64,000 nucleotides of DNA from Clostridiales bacterium (GTDB lineage: Bacteria; Bacillota; Clostridia; Oscillospirales; Oscillospiraceae): the NCBI GenBank assembly GCA_012838665.1, contig DUOX01000019.1, forward strand, positions 1-64,000, written 5' to 3'. The notes under the pieces were generated by a model. It had not been told where the DNA came from and did not search any database. It saw nothing but the letters and a program-made list of their open reading frames with translations. Shown in pieces: positions 8,764 to 18,324 of this stretch; within the stretch, counting starts at the first letter, position 1, and each line of letters opens with the position of its first letter. The position numbers and the translations under genes were made by a program.

Positions 8764-11175
8764 GTGAAATACGATTTTTGCCGTATTGAGAGAAAATGGC
8801 AGGAGAGATGGGAAAAAGATAAGACATTTGCAGCCATTACCGGGGATAGCCGTCCGAAGTATTATTGTCTTGTGGAATTTCCCTATCCTTCGGGGGAGGG
8901 GCTGCACGTCGGACACCCCAGGCCCTACACCGCCATGGACATAATTGCCAGGAAGCGCAGGATGGAGGGTTATAACGTACTGTTCCCCATCGGGTATGAC
9001 GCCTTTGGCCTGCCTACGGAAAACTATGCCATTAATAATCACATGCATCCCCGAAAAGTTACCGAACGCAACATTGAACGTTTCACAAGCCAGCTCAAGA
9101 TGCTGGGATACAGCTTCGACTGGGATAGATGCGTGGATACTACGGACCCCAAGTATTACAAGTGGACACAGTGGATTTTCCTGCAGCTTTATAAGCACGG
9201 TCTTGCCTATAAATCCCAAATGCCCGTCAACTGGTGCACCTCCTGCAAGTGTGTACTTGCAAACGAGGAGGTTGTAAACGGCGTCTGTGAGCGCTGCGGC
9301 AGCGAGGTTGTCAGGCGCGAAAAAAGCCAGTGGATGTTGAAGATAACCGAGTATGCTCAGCGGCTTATTGATGATTTGGATGACGTGGACTTCATTGAGC
9401 GGGTGAAAATCCAGCAGCGGAACTGGATTGGCCGCAGCATCGGCGCCGAGGTGTTGTTCTCCACAACGGCCGGCGACAATATGACTGTTTTTACAACCCG
9501 TCCGGACACCCTGTTCGGGGCAACATATATGGCAATGGCGCCGGAGCACAAGCTAATAGGAAAGTGGGCCCCTCTCCTGGAAAACCTGAATGAAGTAAGG
9601 GAATACCAGGCGGCTGCGGCTAAAAAATCGGATTTTGAACGCACCGAAATACAGAAGGAAAAAACCGGTGTAATGCTTAAGGGCGTTTCAGCAGTTAATC
9701 CCGTTACCGGCAACGAAATACCCATATTCATATCCGACTATGTCCTTGCCAGCTACGGTACCGGGGCCATCATGTCCGTGCCCGGCCATGATTCCCGGGA
9801 CTGGGAGTTTGCAAAAAAATTCGGCCTTCCCATAGTGGAAGTGGTTGCCGGCGGCGATGTGACAAAGGAAGCATACACTGACTTCGAAAAAGGCGTAATG
9901 GTCAATTCTGGCTTTCTGAATGGACTTCCCGTTCAGGAAGCAATACCCAGAATGATACGCTGGCTTGAAGATAAGGGGCTGGGGAAGGAGCAGGTAAATT
10001 ACAAGCTCCGTGACTGGGTGTTTTCCCGGCAGCGCTACTGGGGCGAACCCATTCCTCTGGTTTTCTGTGAAAAATGCGGCTGGGTCCCACTGCCAGAGGA
10101 CCAGCTGCCTCTTGAGCTGCCCGATGTGGACAGCTATGAGCCCACGGACACCGGAGAGAGCCCTCTTTCTAAAATGTCAGACTGGGTCAATACCACATGC
10201 CCTGCCTGCGGCGGGCCCGCCAAGCGCGAGACTGATACCATGCCCCAGTGGGCCGGCTCAAGCTGGTATTTCCTCCGCTATATGGATCCCCACAATGATG
10301 ATGTTCTGGTGAGTAAAGAGGCCATCGATTACTGGGAGCGCGTTGACTGGTATAACGGCGGCATGGAACATACCACCCTGCATTTGCTGTACAGCCGTTT
10401 CTGGCACAAATTTCTTTACGACATCGGCGTTGTCCCCACTCCGGAACCTTATGCCAAGCGCACCAGCCACGGCATGATTCTTGGCGAGGGCGGGGATAAG
10501 ATGTCCAAGTCCCGCGGCAATGTGGTAAATCCCAATGAAATTGTGGAGGAATTCGGGGCGGACACACTGAGGCTTTATATCATGTTTATCGGCGATTTTG
10601 AAAAGGCTGCGCCCTGGTCGTCCACCGCGGTGAAGGGCTGCAAGCGCTTCCTGGACAGGGTCTGGAATCTTGCCGAATCTCCCCTCATAGGCGATGATTA
10701 CAGCGCCGCCAACGAATCTGCGATCCACCGCGCCATCAAAAAGGTGGGCGAGGATATCGAATCCATGAAATTTAACACGGCCATTGCCGCTCTGATGAGC
10801 CTTGTCAATCATTTTTACGATAGTAAGCCCAGCCGCGGGGATATAAAAACCTTCCTTGCCCTGCTGTCTCCCTTTGCACCCCATATTGCCGAGGAACTAT
10901 GGGAAATCCAGGGCTTCGAGGGCATGGCCTGCCAGCAACCCTGGCCTGAATACGACGAGGCCAAGACTGTGGAAGCGGAAAAGGAGATAGCCGTCCAGGT
11001 CAACGGAAAGCTCAGGTCCGTTATCGTAGTGCCTGTGGATTCCGAAGATTCTGCAGTCGTTGCCGCAGCCTGCGCTGACGAAAAAATTGCCCGCATTATG
11101 GAGGGCAAGGAACTTGTCAAATCTATAGTTGTCAAAAACAAACTGGTAAATCTCATAATCAGGCCGAAGAACTAA
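8764..11175 (+). CDS. leuS: Leucyl-tRNA synthetase
   Basis: A class I aminoacyl-tRNA synthetase that charges tRNA-Leu. The HIGH motif is present as HVGH ([15 protein letters not shown]) and the KMSKS loop as [11 protein letters not shown]. Zinc-type cysteine pairs occur at [10 protein letters not shown] with CERCGSEV, and at CEKCGW. The CP1 editing domain has the threonine-rich [12 protein letters not shown]. The likely start is GTG 8764 ([12 protein letters not shown]), because homologues begin there and GGAAAG lies about 10 bases upstream. GTG 8746 would add six residues. With the later start the protein is 803 residues, normal for the bacterial enzyme. A tRNA-Leu gene lies further along at 15.5 kb. 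Confidence 0.96.
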   Translation: MKYDFCRIERKWQERWEKDKTFAAITGDSRPKYYCLVEFPYPSGEGLHVGHPRPYTAMDIIARKRRMEGYNVLFPIGYDAFGLPTENYAINNHMHPRKVTERNIERFTSQLKMLGYSFDWDRCVDTTDPKYYKWTQWIFLQLYKHGLAYKSQMPVNWCTSCKCVLANEEVVNGVCERCGSEVVRREKSQWMLKITEYAQRLIDDLDDVDFIERVKIQQRNWIGRSIGAEVLFSTTAGDNMTVFTTRPDTLFGATYMAMAPEHKLIGKWAPLLENLNEVREYQAAAAKKSDFERTEIQKEKTGVMLKGVSAVNPVTGNEIPIFISDYVLASYGTGAIMSVPGHDSRDWEFAKKFGLPIVEVVAGGDVTKEAYTDFEKGVMVNSGFLNGLPVQEAIPRMIRWLEDKGLGKEQVNYKLRDWVFSRQRYWGEPIPLVFCEKCGWVPLPEDQLPLELPDVDSYEPTDTGESPLSKMSDWVNTTCPACGGPAKRETDTMPQWAGSSWYFLRYMDPHNDDVLVSKEAIDYWERVDWYNGGMEHTTLHLLYSRFWHKFLYDIGVVPTPEPYAKRTSHGMILGEGGDKMSKSRGNVVNPNEIVEEFGADTLRLYIMFIGDFEKAAPWSSTAVKGCKRFLDRVWNLAESPLIGDDYSAANESAIHRAIKKVGEDIESMKFNTAIAALMSLVNHFYDSKPSRGDIKTFLALLSPFAPHIAEELWEIQGFEGMACQQPWPEYDEAKTVEAEKEIAVQVNGKLRSVIVVPVDSEDSAVVAAACADEKIARIMEGKELVKSIVVKNKLVNLIIRPKN

Positions 11176-11181
11176 AATTTC

Positions 11182-11210
11182 TTGACAAGAGACCGGTCAA
11201 CACTTATAAT
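11182..11210 (+). promoter_or_regulatory. Consensus sigma-A promoter for rpsU
   Basis: TTGACA (11182-11187) and TATAAT (11205-11210) are both perfect and are spaced by exactly 17 bases. This is one of the strongest promoters in the window, as expected for a ribosomal protein gene. Confidence 0.9.
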
Positions 11211-11279
11211 GTTAACGTCAAAGCCATGTTTGGTGGCCCTTAAAGCGCCTATGTGGCGTATTGGAGGGAGGGATATAAG

Positions 11280-11459
11280 ATGGCAGAGATCCATGTCAAA
11301 GATAATGAATCTTTGGATAGCGCCCTTAAAAGGTTTAAACGTAGCTGCGCAAAGGCTGGCGTTTTATCAGACCTGCGGAAGAGGGAATACTACCAAAGTC
11401 CCAGCGTTAAAAGACGCAAGAAGTCAGAGGCTGCCCGCAAGAAGAAGCGCTCCAGATGA
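11280..11459 (+). CDS. rpsU: 30S ribosomal protein bS21
   Basis: bS21 is a small basic protein of the 30S platform near the anti-Shine-Dalgarno region. At 59 residues it has the family length: the conserved [16 protein letters not shown], then [22 protein letters not shown]. The start ATG 11280 follows a strong GGAGGGAGG site. An in-frame upstream ATG at 11253 would add residues not found in bS21. It forms a single-gene transcript with a consensus promoter and a strong terminator. Confidence 0.96.
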   Translation: MAEIHVKDNESLDSALKRFKRSCAKAGVLSDLRKREYYQSPSVKRRKKSEAARKKKRSR

Positions 11460-11475
11460 TTTCGCAAAAAAATAG

Positions 11476-11504
11476 GAGCTGTTGCTAATGCAACAGCTCT
11501 TTTT
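11476..11504 (+). terminator. Intrinsic terminator of rpsU
   Basis: A perfect 10-bp stem (GAGCTGTTGC/GCAACAGCTC) closes a TAAT loop and is followed by TTTTT. It also separates rpsU from the convergent DUF6062 gene. Confidence 0.93.
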
Positions 11505-11513
11505 GCTTTTTGT

Positions 11514-12221
11514 TTATATGGTTTTACCCGCTAAAAATTCTATACACCTATCCAAAGAGCTCTGCTGCTCCGGAGTAAGCCCGTCGGCCGCAAACCGGTG
11601 GTCAAAGCTCTTTATAAAGCCCCGCAGGTCACCTGTCAGCTTTTCCGCGTAACTCATGTTAACCGTCATGAGGGCGGCGCGAAAACCAGCGTATTCTTTA
11701 TCCGTCAGGGCAGATTGAGCCTTTTCCAGCAGGGCTCCTGTATGCTTCAGGCAAAAGAAAGGCTGCTTTTTAAGCTGCTCTTGAAAATCCGGGTCCTTCC
11801 GCCACATGGAAAGGGAATTACTTATGTATTTTTCCTCAAATACCTCAATCCTGTAGCAGACAAAACAGCTGCTGGTCGCATTCAGAATCTCCTCCCCGAC
11901 GGAAGCCTCCTGCTTTCGGATTCCAAAGAGCTTTTTCTCCATTGACAAAGATTTTTCCAGCAGCCTGGATACTTCCCCCAGGCGACTTTCCACTAGCAGG
12001 GCCAGCCCCAGCCTGTTTTTCATCTCCATCATGCTGCCATAGTGTCGGGCGCAGAAGCCCCGCCGATTTGTCTCCATGCGTACGTCGGGCTCCATCAGAG
12101 CGGGACCCATGATGTATTCCAGGCTTGAAGCCTCAAGCTCACGGCGGAGCCGGCAGAAAGGACAGCCCTCCTGCTTTTCAAAAGCCTCATTGATGGGTAT
12201 AGTATAAATTGTCTCTGCCAT
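11514..12221 (-). CDS. DUF6062 family protein with two Cys/His clusters
   Basis: An uncharacterised 235-residue cytoplasmic protein that I match to DUF6062. It has two similar halves. Each starts with a CxxC (CPFCRLR; CFVCYRI) and is followed later by a CxxH (FCARHYG; FCLKHTG). This arrangement could bind one metal ion, probably zinc, per half. There is no signal peptide or membrane segment. The start is set at MAETIYTIPINEAFEK because an upstream in-frame start would run into the divergent glycosylase gene. It is divergent from the 8-oxoguanine glycosylase. Function is unknown, and the metal proposal is inference from residue spacing. Confidence 0.75.
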   Translation of the reverse strand: MAETIYTIPINEAFEKQEGCPFCRLRRELEASSLEYIMGPALMEPDVRMETNRRGFCARHYGSMMEMKNRLGLALLVESRLGEVSRLLEKSLSMEKKLFGIRKQEASVGEEILNATSSCFVCYRIEVFEEKYISNSLSMWRKDPDFQEQLKKQPFFCLKHTGALLEKAQSALTDKEYAGFRAALMTVNMSYAEKLTGDLRGFIKSFDHRFAADGLTPEQQSSLDRCIEFLAGKTI

Positions 12222-12236
12222 GCAGACACTCCGTTC

Positions 12237-12265
12237 TTGAATTAAATAGGGAAAAGGAGTATAAT
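12237..12265 (+). promoter_or_regulatory. sigma-A promoter for the glycosylase/thioesterase pair
   Basis: TTGAAT (12237-12242), a 17-base spacer, then TATAAT (12260-12265). It lies in the 72-base divergent gap and reads towards the gene at 12294. Confidence 0.75.
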
Positions 12266-12280
12266 TACTTATTATAAGTA
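12266..12280. promoter_or_regulatory. Short palindrome at the glycosylase transcription start
   Basis: TACTTA-TTA-TAAGTA is a perfect 6-3-6 inverted repeat immediately after the -10 box and over the predicted start site. A repressor could bind here and affect both divergent genes. It is AT-rich, so chance is possible. Confidence 0.35.
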
Positions 12281-12293
12281 TCCGGAGAGAATT

Positions 12294-13142
12294 ATGCAAC
12301 ATCGCGCTGAAAAAAAAGGAATAAAGCTTGCCCGGCTTTCCGAGTTTGACCCTGTTAAGACCTTCGAATGCGGACAGTGCTTCCGCTGGAACGCTGGCGA
12401 AAACGGCGTATATACCGGCGTGGCCATGGGCAGGGCCGCAAGGGTATGGGTCGAGAAGGACTCAGTTTATATAGACGCAGATGAGAAGGACATATCAGAA
12501 ATCTGGCATGATTATTTTGACCTTGACCGGGACTACGGCTCCATAGTTTTCAACGCGGGGGAATATTTGGATGCCTGCGTCCGATACGGCTCCGGGATAA
12601 GAATACTTCGCCAGGACAGGTGGGAAGCTTTATGCAGCTTCATAATTTCCCAATGCAACAACATCCCCCGGATAAAAAGAATTATTGAAACCCTGTGCAG
12701 TAAATTTGGAGAACCCATCAGCGCTTTCGGAGAGACGCTGTTTACCTTCCCGTCGGCGGAACGCATTGCCGCCCTCAAGGCGGAGGATTTGGCCCCCCTG
12801 CGCTGCGGTTACCGTGCCTCCTATATCATCGATGCTGCCAGGGCAGTAAGCACGGGGGCGCTCAATCTGGACGAGCTTGCCGCCTGTGATTTCGATACCG
12901 CTATCAAGGCGCTTAAAAGCCTGAAGGGGGTAGGGGATAAGGTGGCAAACTGCGTGGCCCTTTTTGGTTTGCACAACATGTCCGGTTTTCCCATAGATAT
13001 ATGGATGAAGCGCGCCCTGGAAAAGTATTTCCCCAAAAACTTTGACCCCAAGTCCCTGGGGCCCTATGCAGGATTAGCGCAGCAATACATATTTTTCTAC
13101 ACCCGTAACGGAAAAGAGGGAAAGGGAAATGAGAAGCTTTGA
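12294..13142 (+). CDS. ogg: 8-oxoguanine DNA glycosylase/AP lyase (OGG1 type)
   Basis: A bifunctional base-excision enzyme that removes 8-oxoguanine opposite cytosine and nicks the abasic site. The 282 residues have the OGG N-terminal domain with FDPVKTFECGQCFRW (residues 18-32). They also have the helix-hairpin-helix core: FIISQCNNIPRIKRII, LRCGYRASYI, then LKGVGDKVANC. The catalytic lysine is K216, and the HhH aspartate is D235 in GFPIDIWMKR, equivalent to K249 and D268 of human OGG1. Start ATG 12294 has GGAGAG upstream. The 3' end overlaps the thioesterase gene by 14 bases. Confidence 0.93.
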   Translation: MQHRAEKKGIKLARLSEFDPVKTFECGQCFRWNAGENGVYTGVAMGRAARVWVEKDSVYIDADEKDISEIWHDYFDLDRDYGSIVFNAGEYLDACVRYGSGIRILRQDRWEALCSFIISQCNNIPRIKRIIETLCSKFGEPISAFGETLFTFPSAERIAALKAEDLAPLRCGYRASYIIDAARAVSTGALNLDELAACDFDTAIKALKSLKGVGDKVANCVALFGLHNMSGFPIDIWMKRALEKYFPKNFDPKSLGPYAGLAQQYIFFYTRNGKEGKGNEKL

Positions 13143-13845
13143 ACACAGGATAAGGCCCTTTGAGACGGATATATTTGGCCTGGCCCCGCCGTCAATGCTC
13201 CTGAGACTGGCCGTGGAGGCCTATATGGGCCAGATTACGGCGGAAAACGCGGAGAGGGAGAAAAGGCGCCGGGAACTGGGGGCTGTCTGGATGCTGGCAA
13301 GACTCAGGCTGGAGCAATATAAGCCCATAGAAATTGGAGACAAACTGTTGATTGAAACATCGCCCGGCTTTGTTGAGGGGGGCACCTATGTTTGCACGGC
13401 GGATTTCAGCCGCGGAGGAGATGAGGTGGCCTCCTGTCAAATAGCCACCATGGCAGTATTGATGAGCGCAAGGCGAATTATTCGGCCCAGTGTTCTGGGC
13501 GATTTCCCAGATACGCCCGATAATAAAAAGCCGGCCTCAAGACTGAAAAAACTCCGAATCGACGACGATATGGAACCCATTGGCTCCTATAAGGTACGGT
13601 ACAGCGACTGTGATTTAAACGGGCACCTCTCTGGAGCAAACTATGCGGACATAATCTGTGACTGTGCGGGATACTGGCAGGCCGAGCCTAAGCTGATGGC
13701 CTATCTTCAAATAGACTATAACTCCGAGTGCCTGCCCGGAGAGCTTATCAGCCTTAGCCGCAGAAGGGAAGAGGAAAAAACTTATATCAGGGGCATTAAA
13801 TCGGATGGTGTCGTTTCCTTTGCTTCTGAATGTATAATAAGATAA
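13129..13845 (+). CDS. Acyl-ACP thioesterase (FatA/FatB family)
   Basis: Hydrolyses acyl-ACP to release free fatty acid. Two hot-dog folds are visible in 238 residues. The N-terminal half has AVWMLARLRLEQYKPIEIGD. The C-terminal half has YSDCDLNGHLSGANYADIIC, holding the D162-N164-H166 catalytic-type residues of plant and clostridial acyl-ACP thioesterases. It starts inside the last codons of the glycosylase gene, a translational-coupling arrangement with no obvious functional link. Substrate chain length cannot be read from the sequence. Confidence 0.9.
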   Translation: MRSFEHRIRPFETDIFGLAPPSMLLRLAVEAYMGQITAENAEREKRRRELGAVWMLARLRLEQYKPIEIGDKLLIETSPGFVEGGTYVCTADFSRGGDEVASCQIATMAVLMSARRIIRPSVLGDFPDTPDNKKPASRLKKLRIDDDMEPIGSYKVRYSDCDLNGHLSGANYADIICDCAGYWQAEPKLMAYLQIDYNSECLPGELISLSRRREEEKTYIRGIKSDGVVSFASECIIR

Positions 13846-13852
13846 TTTTTTA

Positions 13853-13880
13853 TTGACATTGATTGCAAAATAGATATAGA
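13853..13880 (+). promoter_or_regulatory. sigma-A promoter for guaB
   Basis: TTGACA (13853-13858), then TATAGA (13875-13880) after 16 bases; TAGAAT at 13877-13882 is an alternative -10 at 18 bases. The guaB start is about 40 bases downstream, after AAGGGAG. No purine riboswitch fold is visible in the short leader. Confidence 0.7.
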
Positions 13881-13898
13881 ATATCTCAAATTTATTAA

Positions 13899-15398
<1,500 letters not shown>

Positions 15399-15438
15399 TC
15401 GATAACAGGGCCCGTAAGGCCTGATTTTACGTACAAAG

Positions 15439-15470
15439 AGAGCCGAAGCGATTAATTTCGCTTCGGCTCT
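15439..15470 (+). terminator. Long hairpin after guaB
   Basis: AGAGCCGAAGCG pairs perfectly with CGCTTCGGCTCT around a short AT loop, 41 bases after the guaB stop. The following bases (GCATATGG) hold no U-run, so this may be a 3'-end stabiliser or a weak terminator. Confidence 0.55.
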
Positions 15471-15504
15471 GCATATGGCGGCGATTAGTTTATGATTATT
15501 AAGC

Positions 15505-15534
15505 AAAAGACTGCGCTGGAATTAACAGCGCAGT
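15505..15534 (-). terminator. Terminator of tRNA-Leu
   Basis: On the minus strand, ACTGCGCTG-TTAATTC-CAGCGCAGT is followed by CTTTTGCTT. It begins directly after the encoded CCA of the tRNA. Confidence 0.85.
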
Positions 15535-15536
15535 CG

Positions 15537-15621
15537 TGGTGCGGGTAACAGGACTCGAACCTGCACGTCTCTCGACATGAGAACCTAAATCTCACATGTC
15601 TACCAATTCCATCATACCCGC
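15537..15621 (-). tRNA. tRNA-Leu (anticodon UAG)
   Basis: Read on the minus strand, GCGGGTA and TACCCGC form the 7-bp acceptor stem. The anticodon stem TGAGA/TCTCA encloses TTTAGGT, giving anticodon TAG, which reads CUN leucine codons. A long variable arm (TGTCGAGAGACGTG) marks a class II tRNA and fits leucine. The T-arm contains GGTTCGAGTCC. The discriminator A is at 15540 and CCA is encoded at 15539-15537. Confidence 0.96.
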
Positions 15622-15759
15622 AGGCATTGCCGTGCGTTGTGTATAATAGCACAGAAAGCTATCAAATGTCAATGTTCTTAATTTAATGCCGATATTGACT
15701 TTATTTCTGTAAAAATGTAATATTAAATGAATTCACAATTAAATATGGGAGGTGCGGTT

Positions 15760-16587
15760 GTGGAACTCTATAATTATGATATTCTTATAGAAAAAGCCCA
15801 GAACCTTAAAAGAAAAGGCACAGTGGCCGTGGCCGCGGCAGCCGACAAGCATGTTATCGAAGCGACCCTTGAGGCTAAGAACAACGGCGTTGCAGAACCT
15901 ATATTCGTAGGAGATGACTCAAAAATTCGCAAGATTTTACGGAATATGGGACTTAATCCCTCGGACTTCAATATTGCCCCTCCCGCTAAAGGCTTGAACG
16001 AAGCTGAAACGGCTGTGGAGCTTATTAAGGACGGCAGCGCTACCTTCCTGATGAAGGGTATGCTGGAGACCACAGACCTTCTGCGCCCCGTTGTCAAGAA
16101 GGAAAACTCGGCATGACCCCTTATCCGGACCTCCAAAAGAAAAAAGAAATACTTATTAACGCTGTCGAAGCTTACCACAAGTTGGGATATGAACTGCCCA
16201 AAGTGGCCTGCCTTGCCTGCAAGGAGACTGTGGATCCGAAAATGCCGGAGACCACTGACGCCCGCGCCCTTCAGGAGATGTGCCAGCGGGGCGAGCTGGG
16301 CAAGTGCGCCGTTATCGGGCCACTTTCCTATGATATAGCCATGAGCAGGGAGATTGCGGCCATTAAGAAATATGACTTCGAATATTGCGAGGATTTCGAT
16401 ATTCTGCTCCAGCCCAATATCCATGCCGGCATATTATGGGCAAATGCTGGATAGTATCCTGCCGCGCCGTTATGGCCGGTATTGTTATGGGGTGCAGGGT
16501 GCCCATCGGCTTTCCTCCAGGGGTTCCTCCGCCTCCGAGAAATACCTTTCCCTGGCCATGGCTGCAGTAGTTGCCGCCGCGGATTGA
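15760..16587 (+). pseudogene. ptb: Decayed phosphate butyryltransferase gene
   Basis: An intact Ptb is about 300 residues and makes butyryl phosphate from butyryl-CoA. The first frame (GTG 15760, GGGAGGTG upstream) reads normal N-terminal Ptb through FLMKGMLETTDLLRPVVKKE, then stops at 16116. About 30 family residues, including the SHVAVFE-type segment, are missing. A second frame (16113-16454) continues with YPDLQKKKEILINAVEA, PKMPETTDARALQ and LLQPNIHAG. After that, three frames must be stitched to recover IMGK, VMAGIVMGCRVPI and LSSRGSSASEKYLSLAMAA, ending at 16587. One deletion and several frameshifts make a working enzyme very unlikely. No butyrate kinase gene lies alongside. Confidence 0.87.
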
Positions 16588-16609
16588 TTTCGCGTTTTCT
16601 TCAAAAGTC

Positions 16610-16634
16610 ATGGGGCGGCAGAAGGCCGCCCCAT
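16610..16634 (+). terminator. GC-rich hairpin after the ptb remnant
   Basis: ATGGGGCGGC/GCCGCCCCAT, 10 bp with a 5-base loop, is followed by AATACTATT. The U-tract is poor; it is probably the old ptb terminator. Confidence 0.5.
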
Positions 16635-16678
16635 AATACTATTAAGCCAATTGAGAACTGAAAGGAACGGTCAGACTG

Positions 16679-17392
16679 ATGATAGCATCCGTAATTAATG
16701 CAATACTGATATTTATGGGCAGCGCTTTGGGCATGGTTTTCAAGAGCAGGATAAAGGAGGAATACTCCAAAGCGATTGTCACCGGGCTCGGTCTCTGTGT
16801 ACTTATCATAGGTATCATGAGCGCCATCGGCACCGATAATATGCTCTGTGTAATTATCTGTATGGTTGTCGGCATCATTATTGGTGAAGCCCTGCGCATT
16901 GAGGACAGATTGGACAATCTGGGAGACAGATTAAAGAAAAGGATGATGAAGGACAGGGACGGCGGGCGTTTTAACGAAGGTTTTATGGGGGCCACGCTAA
17001 TCTTTTGCGTTGGTTCCATGGCCGTCATGGGCTCCATGGAGGCGGGCATTAATCAGAATTACAGCATTATTCTTTCCAAGAGCGTCATTGACTGCGTAAC
17101 CGCCATCACTCTTGCTGCCGCTCTGGGCGTTGGAGTGCTTTTCTCGGGCTTTGCCGTGCTTTTTTATCAGGGACTGTTAACCCTGCTGGCCATGTGGGTT
17201 GGACCCGTTCTGCCTGAGGCTGCGGTAACGGAAATGTCCGCAGTGGGCGGGCTATTAATTATTGCCCTGGCAGTCAACATGCTTGGGCTCGCCGGCGAAA
17301 GAAAGCTGAGGGTTGGAAATATGCTACCTGCGGTTTTCCTTCCCATTGCATACATACCCCTGGTCAACTGGATCAGCGGCCTTTTCTCATGA
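16679..17392 (+). CDS. DUF554 family membrane protein
   Basis: A 237-residue integral membrane protein of the DUF554 (YdfK-like) family. It has about six or seven hydrophobic segments (for example MIASVINAILIFMGSALGMV, and LCVIICMVVGIIIGEALRIE) and the family-typical GSMAVMGSMEAG in the middle. Its transport or other role is not established. The last 4 bases overlap the start of the EamA gene, so the two are cotranscribed. The gene may rely on transcription from upstream, since I see no clear promoter in the gap. Confidence 0.85.
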   Translation: MIASVINAILIFMGSALGMVFKSRIKEEYSKAIVTGLGLCVLIIGIMSAIGTDNMLCVIICMVVGIIIGEALRIEDRLDNLGDRLKKRMMKDRDGGRFNEGFMGATLIFCVGSMAVMGSMEAGINQNYSIILSKSVIDCVTAITLAAALGVGVLFSGFAVLFYQGLLTLLAMWVGPVLPEAAVTEMSAVGGLLIIALAVNMLGLAGERKLRVGNMLPAVFLPIAYIPLVNWISGLFS

Positions 17393-18270
17393 AGAAAAAC
17401 TCGTTGCTTGTAATTAGCGCCGGAGTCCTGTGGGGCCTGTTGGGCGTATTCTCCCGCCTCCTGGCCGCCGTGGGCTTCGACTCTGCCGGCGTGTTAATAG
17501 TGCGCTGCGGTATTGCCGCCCTTTTCTTCGGAGTGACCCTGCTGGTCCGTGACCCCGGCATGTTTAAAGTGCGGCTTCGGGATTTCTGGTGTTTCTTCGG
17601 CGCGGGCATATGCAGTCTGCTTTTGTTTACCTATTGCTATATCCAGACTATAGCCGTGACATCCCTTTCAACGGCGGCAGTTTTGCTTTATACGGCCCCA
17701 TCCATGGTTATGCTCATGTCCTTGTTTATATTTAGGGAGAGGCTGACAGTCTCAAAGGTTCTGGCTCTGCTGCTGGCCTTTGCCGGCTGCTGTCTGGTAT
17801 CCGGACTGGGTACGGATGAAAGTGCTCTCTCTGCTTTCGGGCTAATCTGCGGCCTTCTATCCGGCTTTGGCTACGCCCTGTACAGCATTTTCGCCCGCCT
17901 GGCCATGGACCGGGGTTACAGCAGCCTGACGGTTAATTTCTACAGCTGCCTGCTTGCGGCCCTGGGCGCATCTGCCATATGGGGCTCATATTCGGCGGTG
18001 AGGCTGATGTTTACCGGCTGGGAAAACTTTCTACTATGCCTGGCGACGGGAGTTATAACCTGCTATATGCCATACCTGCTGTATACTAAGGGCCTGTCCG
18101 GCATGGAGGCGGGCAGGGCTTCCATAATGGCTTCCATAGAGCCGGTTGTGGCCACCGTTGCAGGTATTGTAGTTTTCCGCGAAAAGCTGACCCTTGCAGG
18201 CGGCTGCGGAGTAGCCCTGGTGCTGGCCGCAATTGTCATATTAAATCTTAAGCATAAAGCTAAAAGCTAA
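17389..18270 (+). CDS. EamA/DMT-superfamily transporter
   Basis: A 293-residue drug/metabolite-transporter-type permease with ten predicted membrane helices arranged as two EamA repeats. The first begins LLVISAGVLWGLLGVFSRLL and the second LICGLLSGFGYALYSIFARL. The conserved repeat end FREKLT occurs in both halves (FRERLTVSKV; FREKLTLAGG). Substrate is unknown. It is translationally coupled to the DUF554 gene. The stop codon lies within three tandem AAAGCTA heptamers (18256-18276). Confidence 0.88.
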   Translation: MKKNSLLVISAGVLWGLLGVFSRLLAAVGFDSAGVLIVRCGIAALFFGVTLLVRDPGMFKVRLRDFWCFFGAGICSLLLFTYCYIQTIAVTSLSTAAVLLYTAPSMVMLMSLFIFRERLTVSKVLALLLAFAGCCLVSGLGTDESALSAFGLICGLLSGFGYALYSIFARLAMDRGYSSLTVNFYSCLLAALGASAIWGSYSAVRLMFTGWENFLLCLATGVITCYMPYLLYTKGLSGMEAGRASIMASIEPVVATVAGIVVFREKLTLAGGCGVALVLAAIVILNLKHKAKS

Positions 18271-18276
18271 AAGCTA
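18256..18276 (+). repeat. Three tandem AAAGCTA heptamers
   Basis: AAAGCTA occurs three times in direct succession across the end of the EamA gene, with the TAA stop inside the second copy. This is a possible slippage site, with no function evident. Confidence 0.7.
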
Positions 18277-18281
18277 AAAAC

Positions 18282-18315
18282 CAGGCGGGCGCCATGGCAC
18301 CCGCCTGATTTTTTG
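18282..18315. terminator. Bidirectional terminator between EamA gene and glnS
   Basis: CAGGCGGG/CCCGCCTG with an internal GCC-AT-GGC top is followed by ATTTTTTG on the plus strand and GTTTTTAGC on the minus strand. It can serve both convergent genes. Confidence 0.9.
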
Positions 18316-18324
18316 AGTTATTTT

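Noticed and set aside
15727-16116. A complete 129-residue protein
   Set aside because: It is only the N-terminal part of Ptb, cut by a deletion and frameshift; the rest of the enzyme continues in other frames downstream.
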